DNA from: Candidatus Jacksonbacteria bacterium
GTDB lineage: Bacteria; Patescibacteriota; Patescibacteriia; UBA9629; GWA2-43-13
Assembly (NCBI GenBank): GCA_018698735.1
Contig: JABIPD010000005.1
Location: 1-25,163, forward strand
Direction: 5' to 3'
DNA: 25,163 nt
Part shown: piece by piece, positions 1-5,613 of the stretch
How the letters are laid out: every line of letters starts with the position of its first letter
Position numbering within the stretch: position 1 is the stretch's first letter
Notes under the pieces: model-generated
The model's database searches: none
Told to the model about the DNA's origin: nothing
Seen by the model: the letters and a program-made list of their open reading frames with translations, nothing else
Translations under genes and position numbers: made by a program

Positions 1-49
1 CAATCCCTTCGTAAGGGAAAGGTCCCCGGTTCAAATCCGGGAAACGGCT
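1..49 (+). tRNA. tRNA-Thr (CGU), 3' part only
   Basis: The window opens inside a tRNA. The anticodon stem-loop reads tccc-ttcgtaa-ggga, which places CGU as anticodon and reads the Thr codon ACG. It is followed by a five-base variable loop, the T arm cccgg-ttcaaat-ccggg, a seven-base acceptor strand aaacggc and a discriminator T at 49. The anticodon arm and variable loop resemble bacterial tRNA-Thr(CGU). The 5' acceptor and D arm lie outside the window. CCA is not encoded, so a CCA-adding enzyme would be required. Confidence 0.85.
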
Positions 50-100
50 GAAATGTACTGGATATTACAAATAAAAGTGCCTCATTTTTATTTGAGAGGA

Positions 101-198
101 AGAGCAAACAATAGGTGAAGCAGGCTGACTATGTCAGTTTGCGAAACCTAACGTTTTGCTCTGACGAGGTTCGACTCCGACCATGGGCTGTTTTTTTT
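101..198 (+). ncRNA. nested hairpin followed by a T tract, possible small RNA
   Basis: Three stacked stems can be drawn: 101-108 with 155-162 (agagcaaa/tttgctct), 112-116 with 146-150 (taggt/accta), and 120-129 with 133-142 (ten pairs including two G-U, loop tat). A run of eight T lies at 191-198. Between them, 168-189 reads like a degenerate tRNA 3' end (ggttcgactccg, ending ggct), but its T stem has only two pairs. No known RNA family was recognised. It may be a small RNA, a processed tail of the tRNA-Thr transcript or a decayed tRNA-like sequence. Confidence 0.35.
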
Positions 199-235
199 GT
201 AAAAGAAATGAGGCCCTCTCTATGCTGAGGGCCTC
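196..235 (-). terminator. intrinsic terminator of the three-gene GC-rich cassette
   Basis: A perfect nine-pair stem gaggccctc/gagggcctc (210-218 with 227-235, eight-base loop) is followed on the minus strand by atttctttt. It lies just past the stop codon of the last cassette gene, so it most likely ends that transcript. Confidence 0.75.
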
Positions 236-271
236 GGGGTTTGAAGTTGGTTCTGTGGGCGGCTGGCTTTC

Positions 272-892
272 CTAGTCGAACGAAGGTACGAATACGGTTG
301 AGACGAGCCATCCGTTCTCCAGAAGCCCGATCTGGTTTGAAACCTCGTTGTGGGTGTCGTTCGACGCATAGAGATTGGCGGTCATTGCGCCGTGGACATG
401 GGAATCGCGCTGGAATCTCAGTACGAGCCCGCAGGGCATCGTAAATAGTATGGCTCCCTGCCGGTAAGTAAGAGCCGCGACCGAGTGCTCCTCGCGGAGG
501 GGATCGAGCTCTTCCTTTAGGCGCCCTTCTACACCGAGTACTTCTGCTGGATTCCCTGTCCAGGCGCGGAACTCGGGAATTGATTCAATGCACCCTCCCA
601 GTGCATCTCTTCTTGATGCAAACACTCGGGAAAACGTCGGGGTCTCTATTTTCCACCCCGCACGAAGGAGTCTCAGTAATGTGTCCTGTGGATCTCCTGA
701 GGAGTCTGAGATCACGACAGTAGCGCTCAAGTAGTCCTCGTGCATTTCGCGTTTTGTGAGAATCCCTCCTGACACAAGCGTGGTAGGGAGGGGTGCCGAA
801 AGGACCTCGTCGTCATTGGCGGCAAGATTTCGGGGAGTATCCATTCGAAGCGTGAGCGTGACCGTCCGTTCTCCGTCTTCGTACGTGGCCAT
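272..892 (-). CDS. orphan cassette protein, two LLxxGWxV modules
   Basis: Function not recognised. The chosen ATG gives 206 residues and has agagga eight bases upstream. An upstream in-frame ATG at 961 would give 229 residues but has only a poorly spaced aaaggga. Two similar modules are visible: a run of beta-like strands ending in LLRLLRAGWKIETP (GW at 79-80) and a second ending IGLLENGWLVST (GW at 194-195). After the first comes a linker ending IPEF that matches RIPEL in the upstream neighbour. There is no signal peptide, membrane segment or recognisable catalytic motif. It is the last gene of the minus-strand cassette, about 90 bases after its neighbour. Base composition is near 50% G+C, unlike the AT-rich host genes. 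Coding status is well supported by length, ribosome site and paralogy; the role is unknown. Confidence 0.75.
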   Translation of the reverse strand: MATYEDGERTVTLTLRMDTPRNLAANDDEVLSAPLPTTLVSGGILTKREMHEDYLSATVVISDSSGDPQDTLLRLLRAGWKIETPTFSRVFASRRDALGGCIESIPEFRAWTGNPAEVLGVEGRLKEELDPLREEHSVAALTYRQGAILFTMPCGLVLRFQRDSHVHGAMTANLYASNDTHNEVSNQIGLLENGWLVSTVFVPSFD

Positions 893-979
893 TCTCTCGT
901 TCCTCTCGATCGTGAGTGGTGAAGGCCCTGCGAAGCGTTGATTACTCAGCAGGACCTTCATGTCTTGATATGGATCCCT

Positions 980-1621
980 TTAGTAGAGACTCGTCTCCCA
1001 GGTGCCGACATTCCAACCGTCGGCAAGAAGACCTTCTGCGTAAGGGAATGGTACTGATTTCGAACCTCTATCGTCGACACTGGATAGATGCGCGTAAGCA
1101 TCGACCTGAAGAGGTTCTATGCTTGTTCGTATGAGCGCCACCACTATGCCACCCGAAGTAAGGATCGTCTTTCCTGGTGACTCGAAGCGGGAGGGCTCAT
1201 CGATTTCCGGAGACCCCGGTAGAGCTCGGATGCTTGTTGTGGCGAGAAGGACAGCCAGTTCTGGGATTCTGGAAGAGCTGGCGCTTTCTGCCTTCCTCCA
1301 GGAATCGAAAGTTGCCCAGTAGACAGGTTGATTGACGGTCCAGCCATTAGCGATCAGGTGTGTGACCGGGTGGAGTATCGCGGCTCGGTTTCTGATATGT
1401 GCACGAGCATGCGAACGAACACCGTCGCCGTAGCTGCCACAGTACCTGCGGATAAATCCGCTGTCGTCGCCAGTGGAGAGATAGTATGTGGCCCCAGTGT
1501 CGTCACTGTATGAGGGGCCTTGTTCTACTGCAAACAGCTCTCTGATGGCAGCGTCGGCAGCTCCCAGTGCATCTTCCCTGTTTTCCCTGGGAGGGAAATG
1601 AAATTCCAGCTCGATGTACAT
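980..1621 (-). CDS. orphan cassette protein, paralogue of its neighbour
   Basis: 213 residues, function not recognised. The start has aaagga seven bases upstream. The protein shows the same two-module plan as the downstream gene: LIANGWTVNQP (GW at 93-94), a linker with RIPEL, then TILTSGGIVVALIR through a GLLADGWNVGT ending (GW at 202-203). The second module aligns with that of the neighbour over about 50 residues: IL-T, a G-V core, R, a hydrophobic A-x-L strand, then LL-x-GW-x-V-x-T. The N-terminal 60 residues are hydrophilic and unmatched. No signal peptide or membrane segment is seen. It is the middle gene of the cassette, 15 bases after the upstream gene. Composition is GC-rich as for the other cassette genes. 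Confidence 0.75.
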   Translation of the reverse strand: MYIELEFHFPPRENREDALGAADAAIRELFAVEQGPSYSDDTGATYYLSTGDDSGFIRRYCGSYGDGVRSHARAHIRNRAAILHPVTHLIANGWTVNQPVYWATFDSWRKAESASSSRIPELAVLLATTSIRALPGSPEIDEPSRFESPGKTILTSGGIVVALIRTSIEPLQVDAYAHLSSVDDRGSKSVPFPYAEGLLADGWNVGTWETSLY

Positions 1622-1636
1622 TGCTCGTTCCTTTCG

Positions 1637-1936
1637 CTATGAGTCGGACGACTCGAGGTCGGTCACTGTCCATCCGTCGGCTTCGAGATCGGCTCTTGAG
1701 AGCTCTGACTCATCCCAAGTAGTAAGCTCTGCAACGGCTCCGACCGTTTCGATATCTCCTTCGAGTGCATCTAGAGCTACAGTCATTAGGCCACCATGGA
1801 GAAGTGCGTAGGTTATCTCAGCTCCGGCAAATTCGGCTTCGATATCGGGATCTATGTGAAATTGACCTTGTAGCGCCAATGCCACCGTACCCATACGTAC
1901 GTCTTCGCCGCGGAACTTTTTAGTAAGGCGTATCAT
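1637..1936 (-). CDS. orphan cassette protein, single GWxV module, small acidic
   Basis: 99 residues from an ATG with a textbook aaggag six bases upstream; an in-frame ATG at 1954 lacks such a site. The protein is acidic. Its second half, from LLHGGLMTVALD to ADLEADGWTVTD (GW at 88-89), matches the module in the two following genes, so it looks like a one-module member of the family. The first half is strand-rich (VALALQGQFHID). It is the first gene of the cassette and lies about 70 bases downstream of the predicted promoter start. No known domain was recognised. Confidence 0.7.
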   Translation of the reverse strand: MIRLTKKFRGEDVRMGTVALALQGQFHIDPDIEAEFAGAEITYALLHGGLMTVALDALEGDIETVGAVAELTTWDESELSRADLEADGWTVTDLESSDS

Positions 1937-2012
1937 GTCTAGCTCCTTGTTCATCGATCAGGCTGTAGATTCGCCGGCTATTCAGCCGTGGAAGGTACGT
2001 AAAACTGCTTTT

Positions 2013-2041
2013 TTCTTACCATAAATAGTGAATGAGGTCAA
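2013..2041 (-). promoter_or_regulatory. promoter of the three-gene cassette
   Basis: On the minus strand TTGACC (2036-2041) is separated by exactly 17 bases from TAAGAA (2013-2018), and the -10 is preceded by TGG, an extended -10 feature. Transcription would start near 2006 and run into the three cassette genes. Confidence 0.55.
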
Positions 2042-2060
2042 GAATAAGATAATACCGCCC

Positions 2061-2140
2061 CTTCCGCCACCTGGCGGATCCCCTCCCTACATTAGGAGGG
2101 GGAATAAGACAAAAAGACGCCCCAGCGGGACGTCTCTACA
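2061..2140. repeat. cluster of short hairpin repeats
   Basis: Three perfect hairpins lie side by side: ccgcca/tggcgg (2064-2069 with 2072-2077), cccctcc/ggagggg (2080-2086 with 2095-2101) and agacg/cgtct (2115-2119 with 2131-2135), the last followed by ctaca. The second and third types recur elsewhere in the window (3.05-3.2, 16.5-16.67 and 5.09 kb), so these are copies of dispersed palindromic repeats rather than unique signals. Confidence 0.6.
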
Positions 2141-2167
2141 GCTACAGGAACTGAAGGATAACAATTT

Positions 2168-2563
2168 TTAAGAGCCAAAGAAATAGAGCCACCATTTGCG
2201 TGCCCCAGAAATAGTTGGTATATCGTCTATAGGCTGAGGGATAGCTATTTCTTCGGTAGAGACCTCTGGGTCCACCAACACAATCACCTCTTCTCCTTCT
2301 TTTCGTAAATTGAGCTTTTCTTTTGCTTGCACTTCTACAAATGCATCAGAAGAAGCAAGAAATTGTTTACTTTTTAATATATCTTGCTGTTCAGTAAGTT
2401 CGGTAAACTCTTGCTGAAGGGCTGCAATCTCTTTAGAAATATCTCGTTGAGTGGTAAGGCTTTGAACAAAACTAATTCCAAGCACCACTAGCAAAATAAC
2501 CTCTACTGCAAGGGCGATTTTAGAAAAAAACAATTTTTGCCACAGTGATGCAAACCCAGCCAT
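2168..2563 (-). CDS. septum formation initiator family protein (DivIC/FtsB-like)
   Basis: 131 residues. A short cytoplasmic N-terminus is followed by one transmembrane helix at about 16-35 (KIALAVEVILLVVLGISFVQ) and a coiled coil at about 37-70 rich in E, Q and L. Next comes the family signature EKLNLRKEGEEVIVLVD (about 81-97) and a proline- and tryptophan-containing tail. The order helix, coiled coil and EKL-L-x-x-GE-x-V is diagnostic of the DivIC/FtsB family. In model bacteria these proteins bridge early and late divisome components in a complex with FtsL and FtsQ/DivIB. The length is slightly above the family's usual 100-120. No Shine-Dalgarno is visible. It stands alone between repeat clusters, as single divIC/ftsB genes often do. 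Confidence 0.85.
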   Translation of the reverse strand: MAGFASLWQKLFFSKIALAVEVILLVVLGISFVQSLTTQRDISKEIAALQQEFTELTEQQDILKSKQFLASSDAFVEVQAKEKLNLRKEGEEVIVLVDPEVSTEEIAIPQPIDDIPTISGARKWWLYFFGS

Positions 2564-2611
2564 ATTTTGTGTGTATTTTTAATGCTTCTATCCTCGTAGA
2601 CGAGTAAGAGG

Positions 2612-2880
2612 TCAGAGATTCTTCACTTCGCAGAGCTCCTTCAGAATGACGAAGTGGAAGCTATGTTGTTTTGTACGTCATCCTGCTGTGTCCCGTCCTT
2701 GTGACGGGGAGTGATTAGTGAAGAATCTTCATTACAGGTATGCAGCCTATATGGAAGATCCTTCAGGCTGCCTTCAGGATGACATTTTTAATTTGTCATC
2801 GCGCTTGCCCGCCTTTGGAGGGAGGCATCCGAAGCGATCTCTGAGATTGCTTCGTCGCAGAGCCTTCTCCCAATGACAAA
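2612..2880. repeat. degenerate dispersed repeats filling the intergenic gap
   Basis: No gene is seen between 2564 and 2911. The stretch holds several imperfect copies of a repeat whose ends read gattcttc and gaatgac or gatgac. Examples are 2618-2656, with cacttcg/cgaagtg arms, and 2726-2786, which contains ccttcagg twice. A cccgtc/gacggg hairpin lies near 2693-2710. Similar sequence occurs at 12.44-12.65, 14.98-15.09 and 23.69-23.76 kb. Nothing suggests coding capacity. Confidence 0.55.
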
Positions 2881-2895
2881 CAACTATATATATTG

Positions 2896-2901
2896 TACAC
2901 T
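2896..2901 (+). promoter_or_regulatory. candidate -10 element
   Basis: TACACT lies ten bases before the ATG of the small membrane ORF, and ttg precedes it. A start about seven bases downstream would leave a leader of only three or four bases. No convincing -35 is seen. Confidence 0.35.
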
Positions 2902-2911
2902 ATTTTTATCT

Positions 2912-3025
2912 ATGACATCAAAGAATAAAAAAAGGCTCAAAATTGTTGTTGGCGTGATATTACTTATTGGCATGATAGCCTTTACGCTGTTACCGCTTTT
3001 TAGCTCAGGAGTAAGCGGGTATTAA
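2912..3025 (+). CDS. small single-pass membrane protein, 37 residues
   Basis: Function not recognised. The ORF starts MTSKNKKRLK, a strongly basic N-terminus, followed by one hydrophobic helix at about 11-30 (IVVGVILLIGMIAFTLLPLF) and a short polar tail. This is the pattern of a one-helix inner-membrane protein with its basic end in the cytoplasm. It is one of very few plus-strand genes and runs away from divIC across repeat-rich DNA. It has no Shine-Dalgarno but a -10-like TACACT close upstream, so leaderless translation is possible. Composition matches the AT-rich host. Small size keeps confidence moderate. Confidence 0.5.
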   Translation: MTSKNKKRLKIVVGVILLIGMIAFTLLPLFSSGVSGY

Positions 3026-3039
3026 ATAAAAAAGAAGGC

Positions 3040-3230
3040 TGGCATATTCCCTCTCCTTGCATAGGAGAGGGTTAGGCCCCGTCCGGAGTCGGATGCGGAG
3101 TGACTGGGGAGAGGTTTGTATTTAACTGGGTTTCTCCAAAGCATGGATCCCGGGTCAAGCCCAGGATGAGAAGACGAAATAACTCCCCCCAGCCCCCTCT
3201 TATGCAAAGAGGGGGAGGAGATGCACCTCT
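3040..3230. repeat. dispersed palindromic repeats
   Basis: The gap between the small ORF and lepA holds C- and G-run hairpins: ccctctcc/ggagaggg near 3049-3070 and ccccctctt/aagaggggg near 3191-3214. Between them lies a gcatggatcccgggtcaag-type unit near 3140-3170. They belong to the same kinds of repeats seen at 2.07, 14.98 and 16.5 kb. No gene is supported here. Confidence 0.55.
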
Positions 3231-3253
3231 TTCTTACTTATTCTTTTGTATTA

Positions 3254-5056
3254 TTACCGTTTTAGAATTTCTAAGAAAGCCTTGGTAGGGATTTTAACTC
3301 CTCCTTGTCCAAGCTCTTTCATTTTTTTCTTACCTTTCTTTTGTTTTTCTAACAGTTTCTTGCGGCGAGATTTATCTCCGCCATATAATTTTGCGGTTAC
3401 ATCTTTTCTCATTGGCGGGATTCTCTCGGACGCAATAATCTTTGCTCCAAGTGCTGCTTGCAACTTAATTTCGAACATCCCCCTTGGGATATGAGTTTTA
3501 AGGGTTTTTACAATATGTCTACCAGCTCGCTGCGCCTCGTCTTTATAGGTAATGGTTGCAAGGGCTTCTACAAGTTCTTCTGCAACTAATACATCTAACC
3601 GCACAACATCTGCGTCTTGGTAACCGCTAAATTCGTAGTTTAAAGACGCGTATCCAGAGGATATGCTTTTTAGTTTATCGTAAAAATCTATAAGCAATGC
3701 AGATAATGGTAATATGGATTTTAAAATAACGCGCTGCTTGTTGCCATGAGAAATATATTCGGTGTCATTTACGTTTCCGCGTTTATCGTGTACCAGCTGC
3801 ATAATATTTCCAACATACTCATTTGGCGTGAGTATATCTACATTCATCCATGGCTCCTGAATTTTTTCTACATAATGAGGTTCTGGTAACTCCGATGGAT
3901 TTGTTATAGTGACTGTTTCGCCATCTACTCGTATAACCTCATATGCTACCGACGGGACGGTAACAATTAAATCGAGCTCGAATTCCCGAAGCAGCCTTTC
4001 TTGAATAATTTCTAAATGCAGCATTCCTAAAAACCCACATCTAAAGCCCGGTCCTAAGGCCGCCGAGTTTTCTGGCTCGTATGATAGTGAAGCATCGTTT
4101 AGTTGAAGTTTTTCGAGGGCTTCTGTAAGTGTTGGCACATCTTCACCATTTCTACAGAAAACGCCCGCAAACACCATCGGTAAAACTTTTTTATACCCAG
4201 CTAGCGAATCTGCTGGTAGTTTTTTTGTGGTTATAGTGTCACCTACTCGTGCGTCTTGAATACCTTTTAAGCCTGTTACAATATAGCCAATCTCTCCGGC
4301 AACTAATTCTGTCTGTGGTTTCATTTGTGGTGCAAACGATCCTACCTCTAAAACCTCGGTATCTGTTTTTGTTCCAATAAATTTAATGCTGTCGCCTTTT
4401 TTTACGGTGCCGTTTTTTAATCTGACGTATGTGATAACCCCCCGGTAATCGTCGAAATGGGAGTCAAAAATAAGTGCTTGTAAGTTTTTCTTTGTGTCTA
4501 TGGTTGGAGCTGGTACTTTTTCTACTAGTTTGTTGAGAACAGCCTCTACTCCTTCGCCGGTTTTTCCAGATGCACGTAAAATGTCTTCTTTTTTGCATCC
4601 AAGAAGCGCCATAAGCTCTTCTTCCACTTTCTCTGGATCTGCATGCGGCAGATCTATTTTATTTAAAACAGGGATTATTTCTAAATTTTGATCTATAGCC
4701 AAGTATAAGTTTGCTAATGTTTGTGCTTGTACTCCTTGGCTAGCATCTACTAACAGTAAAGCCCCTTCTACAGCTGCTAAAGAGCGAGATACTTCGTATC
4801 CAAAATCTACATGTCCTGGGGTATCTATAAGGTTTAGTTCGTAATTTACGCCTTCTTTTTCCCATTGCATGCGAGCGGGCTGGAGTTTGATAGTAATGCC
4901 TCTTTCTCTCTCTAATTCCATGGAATCGAGCACTTGGTCTTTCATTACACGCTTATCTATGGTGTTTGTTAGCTCTAAAAACCGATCCGCAAGGGTCGAT
5001 TTTCCATGATCAATATGCGCGATGATACAAAAATTACGTATTTGCTTGTTAGTCAT
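3254..5056 (-). CDS. lepA: elongation factor 4 (LepA), ribosome-bound GTPase
   Basis: 600 residues, the usual full length. The GTPase motifs are intact: AHIDHGKST (13-21), the switch I region with ERGITIK (51-57), DTPGH (78-82) and NKID (132-135). Domain II, the EF-G-like domains and the LepA-specific C-terminal region follow, the last ending in a lysine-rich stretch (GGDKSRRKKLLEKQKKGKKK). EF4/LepA binds the ribosome, and back-translocation and roles in initiation and assembly have been described. The ATG has no Shine-Dalgarno. A TGTATAAGAT sequence about 20-30 bases upstream could supply an extended -10. The gene is transcribed alone, with repeats on both sides. Confidence 0.97.
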   Translation of the reverse strand: MTNKQIRNFCIIAHIDHGKSTLADRFLELTNTIDKRVMKDQVLDSMELERERGITIKLQPARMQWEKEGVNYELNLIDTPGHVDFGYEVSRSLAAVEGALLLVDASQGVQAQTLANLYLAIDQNLEIIPVLNKIDLPHADPEKVEEELMALLGCKKEDILRASGKTGEGVEAVLNKLVEKVPAPTIDTKKNLQALIFDSHFDDYRGVITYVRLKNGTVKKGDSIKFIGTKTDTEVLEVGSFAPQMKPQTELVAGEIGYIVTGLKGIQDARVGDTITTKKLPADSLAGYKKVLPMVFAGVFCRNGEDVPTLTEALEKLQLNDASLSYEPENSAALGPGFRCGFLGMLHLEIIQERLLREFELDLIVTVPSVAYEVIRVDGETVTITNPSELPEPHYVEKIQEPWMNVDILTPNEYVGNIMQLVHDKRGNVNDTEYISHGNKQRVILKSILPLSALLIDFYDKLKSISSGYASLNYEFSGYQDADVVRLDVLVAEELVEALATITYKDEAQRAGRHIVKTLKTHIPRGMFEIKLQAALGAKIIASERIPPMRKDVTAKLYGGDKSRRKKLLEKQKKGKKKMKELGQGGVKIPTKAFLEILKR

Positions 5057-5085
5057 ACCAATTTAACTAAAATCTTATACAAAGA

Positions 5086-5112
5086 AGACGTATGCAATAC
5101 GTCTCTACAGGG
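5086..5112. repeat. short hairpin repeat
   Basis: agacgta (5086-5092) pairs with tacgtct (5098-5104) and is followed by ctacaggg. The same cgtctctacag ending occurs at 2131-2141, so this is a dispersed repeat upstream of lepA rather than a terminator of an identified gene. Confidence 0.5.
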
Positions 5113-5219
5113 CAAAATGAGCTCTGAGTGGGTGTCTATTAGCCCAACAATGGAGAAATTTGGGATGTTCTTTTGATTCATGTCGCTAATATTAGCCTAT
5201 TTTATGCGGTATGTGAATA

Positions 5220-5248
5220 TTGACAAAATATTAATACTATGCTATAAT
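5220..5248 (+). promoter_or_regulatory. perfect sigma-70-type promoter
   Basis: TTGACA (5220-5225), a spacer of exactly 17 bases, then TATAAT (5243-5248): both hexamers match consensus at all positions. Transcription should start near 5255 and run rightward through the GC-rich stretch to the terminator at 5555-5602. It is the strongest promoter seen in the window. Confidence 0.85.
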
Positions 5249-5258
5249 GCTTCCAACA

Positions 5259-5312
5259 ATGGATAAGGCAGTACGGCGGATCCAACAGCGAATAACGGGA
5301 GCATCGGAATGA
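5259..5312 (+). CDS. possible 17-residue leader peptide
   Basis: The ORF encodes MDKAVRRIQQRITGASE. It begins within a few bases of the predicted transcription start, so it would be read from a leaderless end. Its TGA overlaps the ATG of the next ORF as ATGA, an arrangement typical of translational coupling. No Shine-Dalgarno is possible. It could simply be chance in a short 5' leader, so the call is tentative. Confidence 0.3.
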   Translation: MDKAVRRIQQRITGASE

Positions 5313-5467
5313 GTGCAGTACTTAGAGCGGGCCAGAAGGTTCAGACGCAGGTGACCAGAGGGCAGCAGCCCCGGCAGGAGCGTCAAGAACGCAGCAGTGG
5401 CAACTTCCGCCACGCCCCCCGGCGCGCCCCTCGCAAGAACAGCCGCGTCTTCATGGTCGTCCGCTAG
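5309..5467 (+). CDS. small, highly basic orphan protein, 52 residues
   Basis: Function not recognised. The ORF has ggag seven bases before its ATG and lies about 55 bases downstream of a perfect promoter. The product runs from MSAVLRAGQK to NSRVFMVVR. It holds 11 Arg, 2 Lys and 1 His against 2 Glu and is rich in Gln in its first half. The C-terminal half is arginine-rich (FRHAPRRAPRKNSR), suggesting nucleic-acid or phosphate binding, which is inference only. There is no cysteine or membrane segment. Third codon positions are overwhelmingly G or C, unlike the AT-ending codons of murJ or lepA next door. That suggests either transferred DNA or a structured RNA. A reverse-strand ORF across the same bases lacks promoter and ribosome site. 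Confidence 0.55.
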   Translation: MSAVLRAGQKVQTQVTRGQQPRQERQERSSGNFRHAPRRAPRKNSRVFMVVR

Positions 5468-5554
5468 CACCATCACAGGTGTGAGGAACCTCCCAGAAAG
5501 GAGGAACAAGGGTATGTATTGAATACAGCCCAACATCTCGACAAAATATCATAG

Positions 5555-5602
5555 CGCTCGGTGAGATTGGCTAACCCCAATCAATATCCCGAGCGTTTTT
5601 TA
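5555..5602 (+). terminator. intrinsic terminator of the GC-rich small transcript
   Basis: Outer stem cgctcgg/ccgagcg (5555-5561 with 5589-5595) and inner stem gattgg/ccaatc (5565-5570 with 5577-5582) are followed by a run of six T on the plus strand. Together with the promoter at 5220 this delimits a transcript of about 345 nt. Confidence 0.8.
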
Positions 5603-5613
5603 TTACTTTAAAT

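Noticed and set aside
101..190. A second tRNA or a tmRNA end, because of ggttcgactcc
   Set aside because: The T stem has only two pairs, no matching 5' acceptor strand exists, and the anticodon-like loop lacks the conserved T33.
893..961. N-terminal extension of the last cassette gene to 229 residues
   Set aside because: The upstream ATG has a poorly spaced site, while the inner ATG has agagga at eight bases, like its neighbours.
5237..5536. Minus-strand open frame of 99 codons opposite the basic 52-residue ORF
   Set aside because: The promoter and terminator at this site are both on the plus strand, and the reverse frame has no ribosome site. Long reverse frames are expected in GC-rich DNA.
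5250..5550. SRP RNA, because of gggcagcagccc-like words
   Set aside because: The conserved ggaagg-agcagcc apical loop and a long hairpin closing it are not present.
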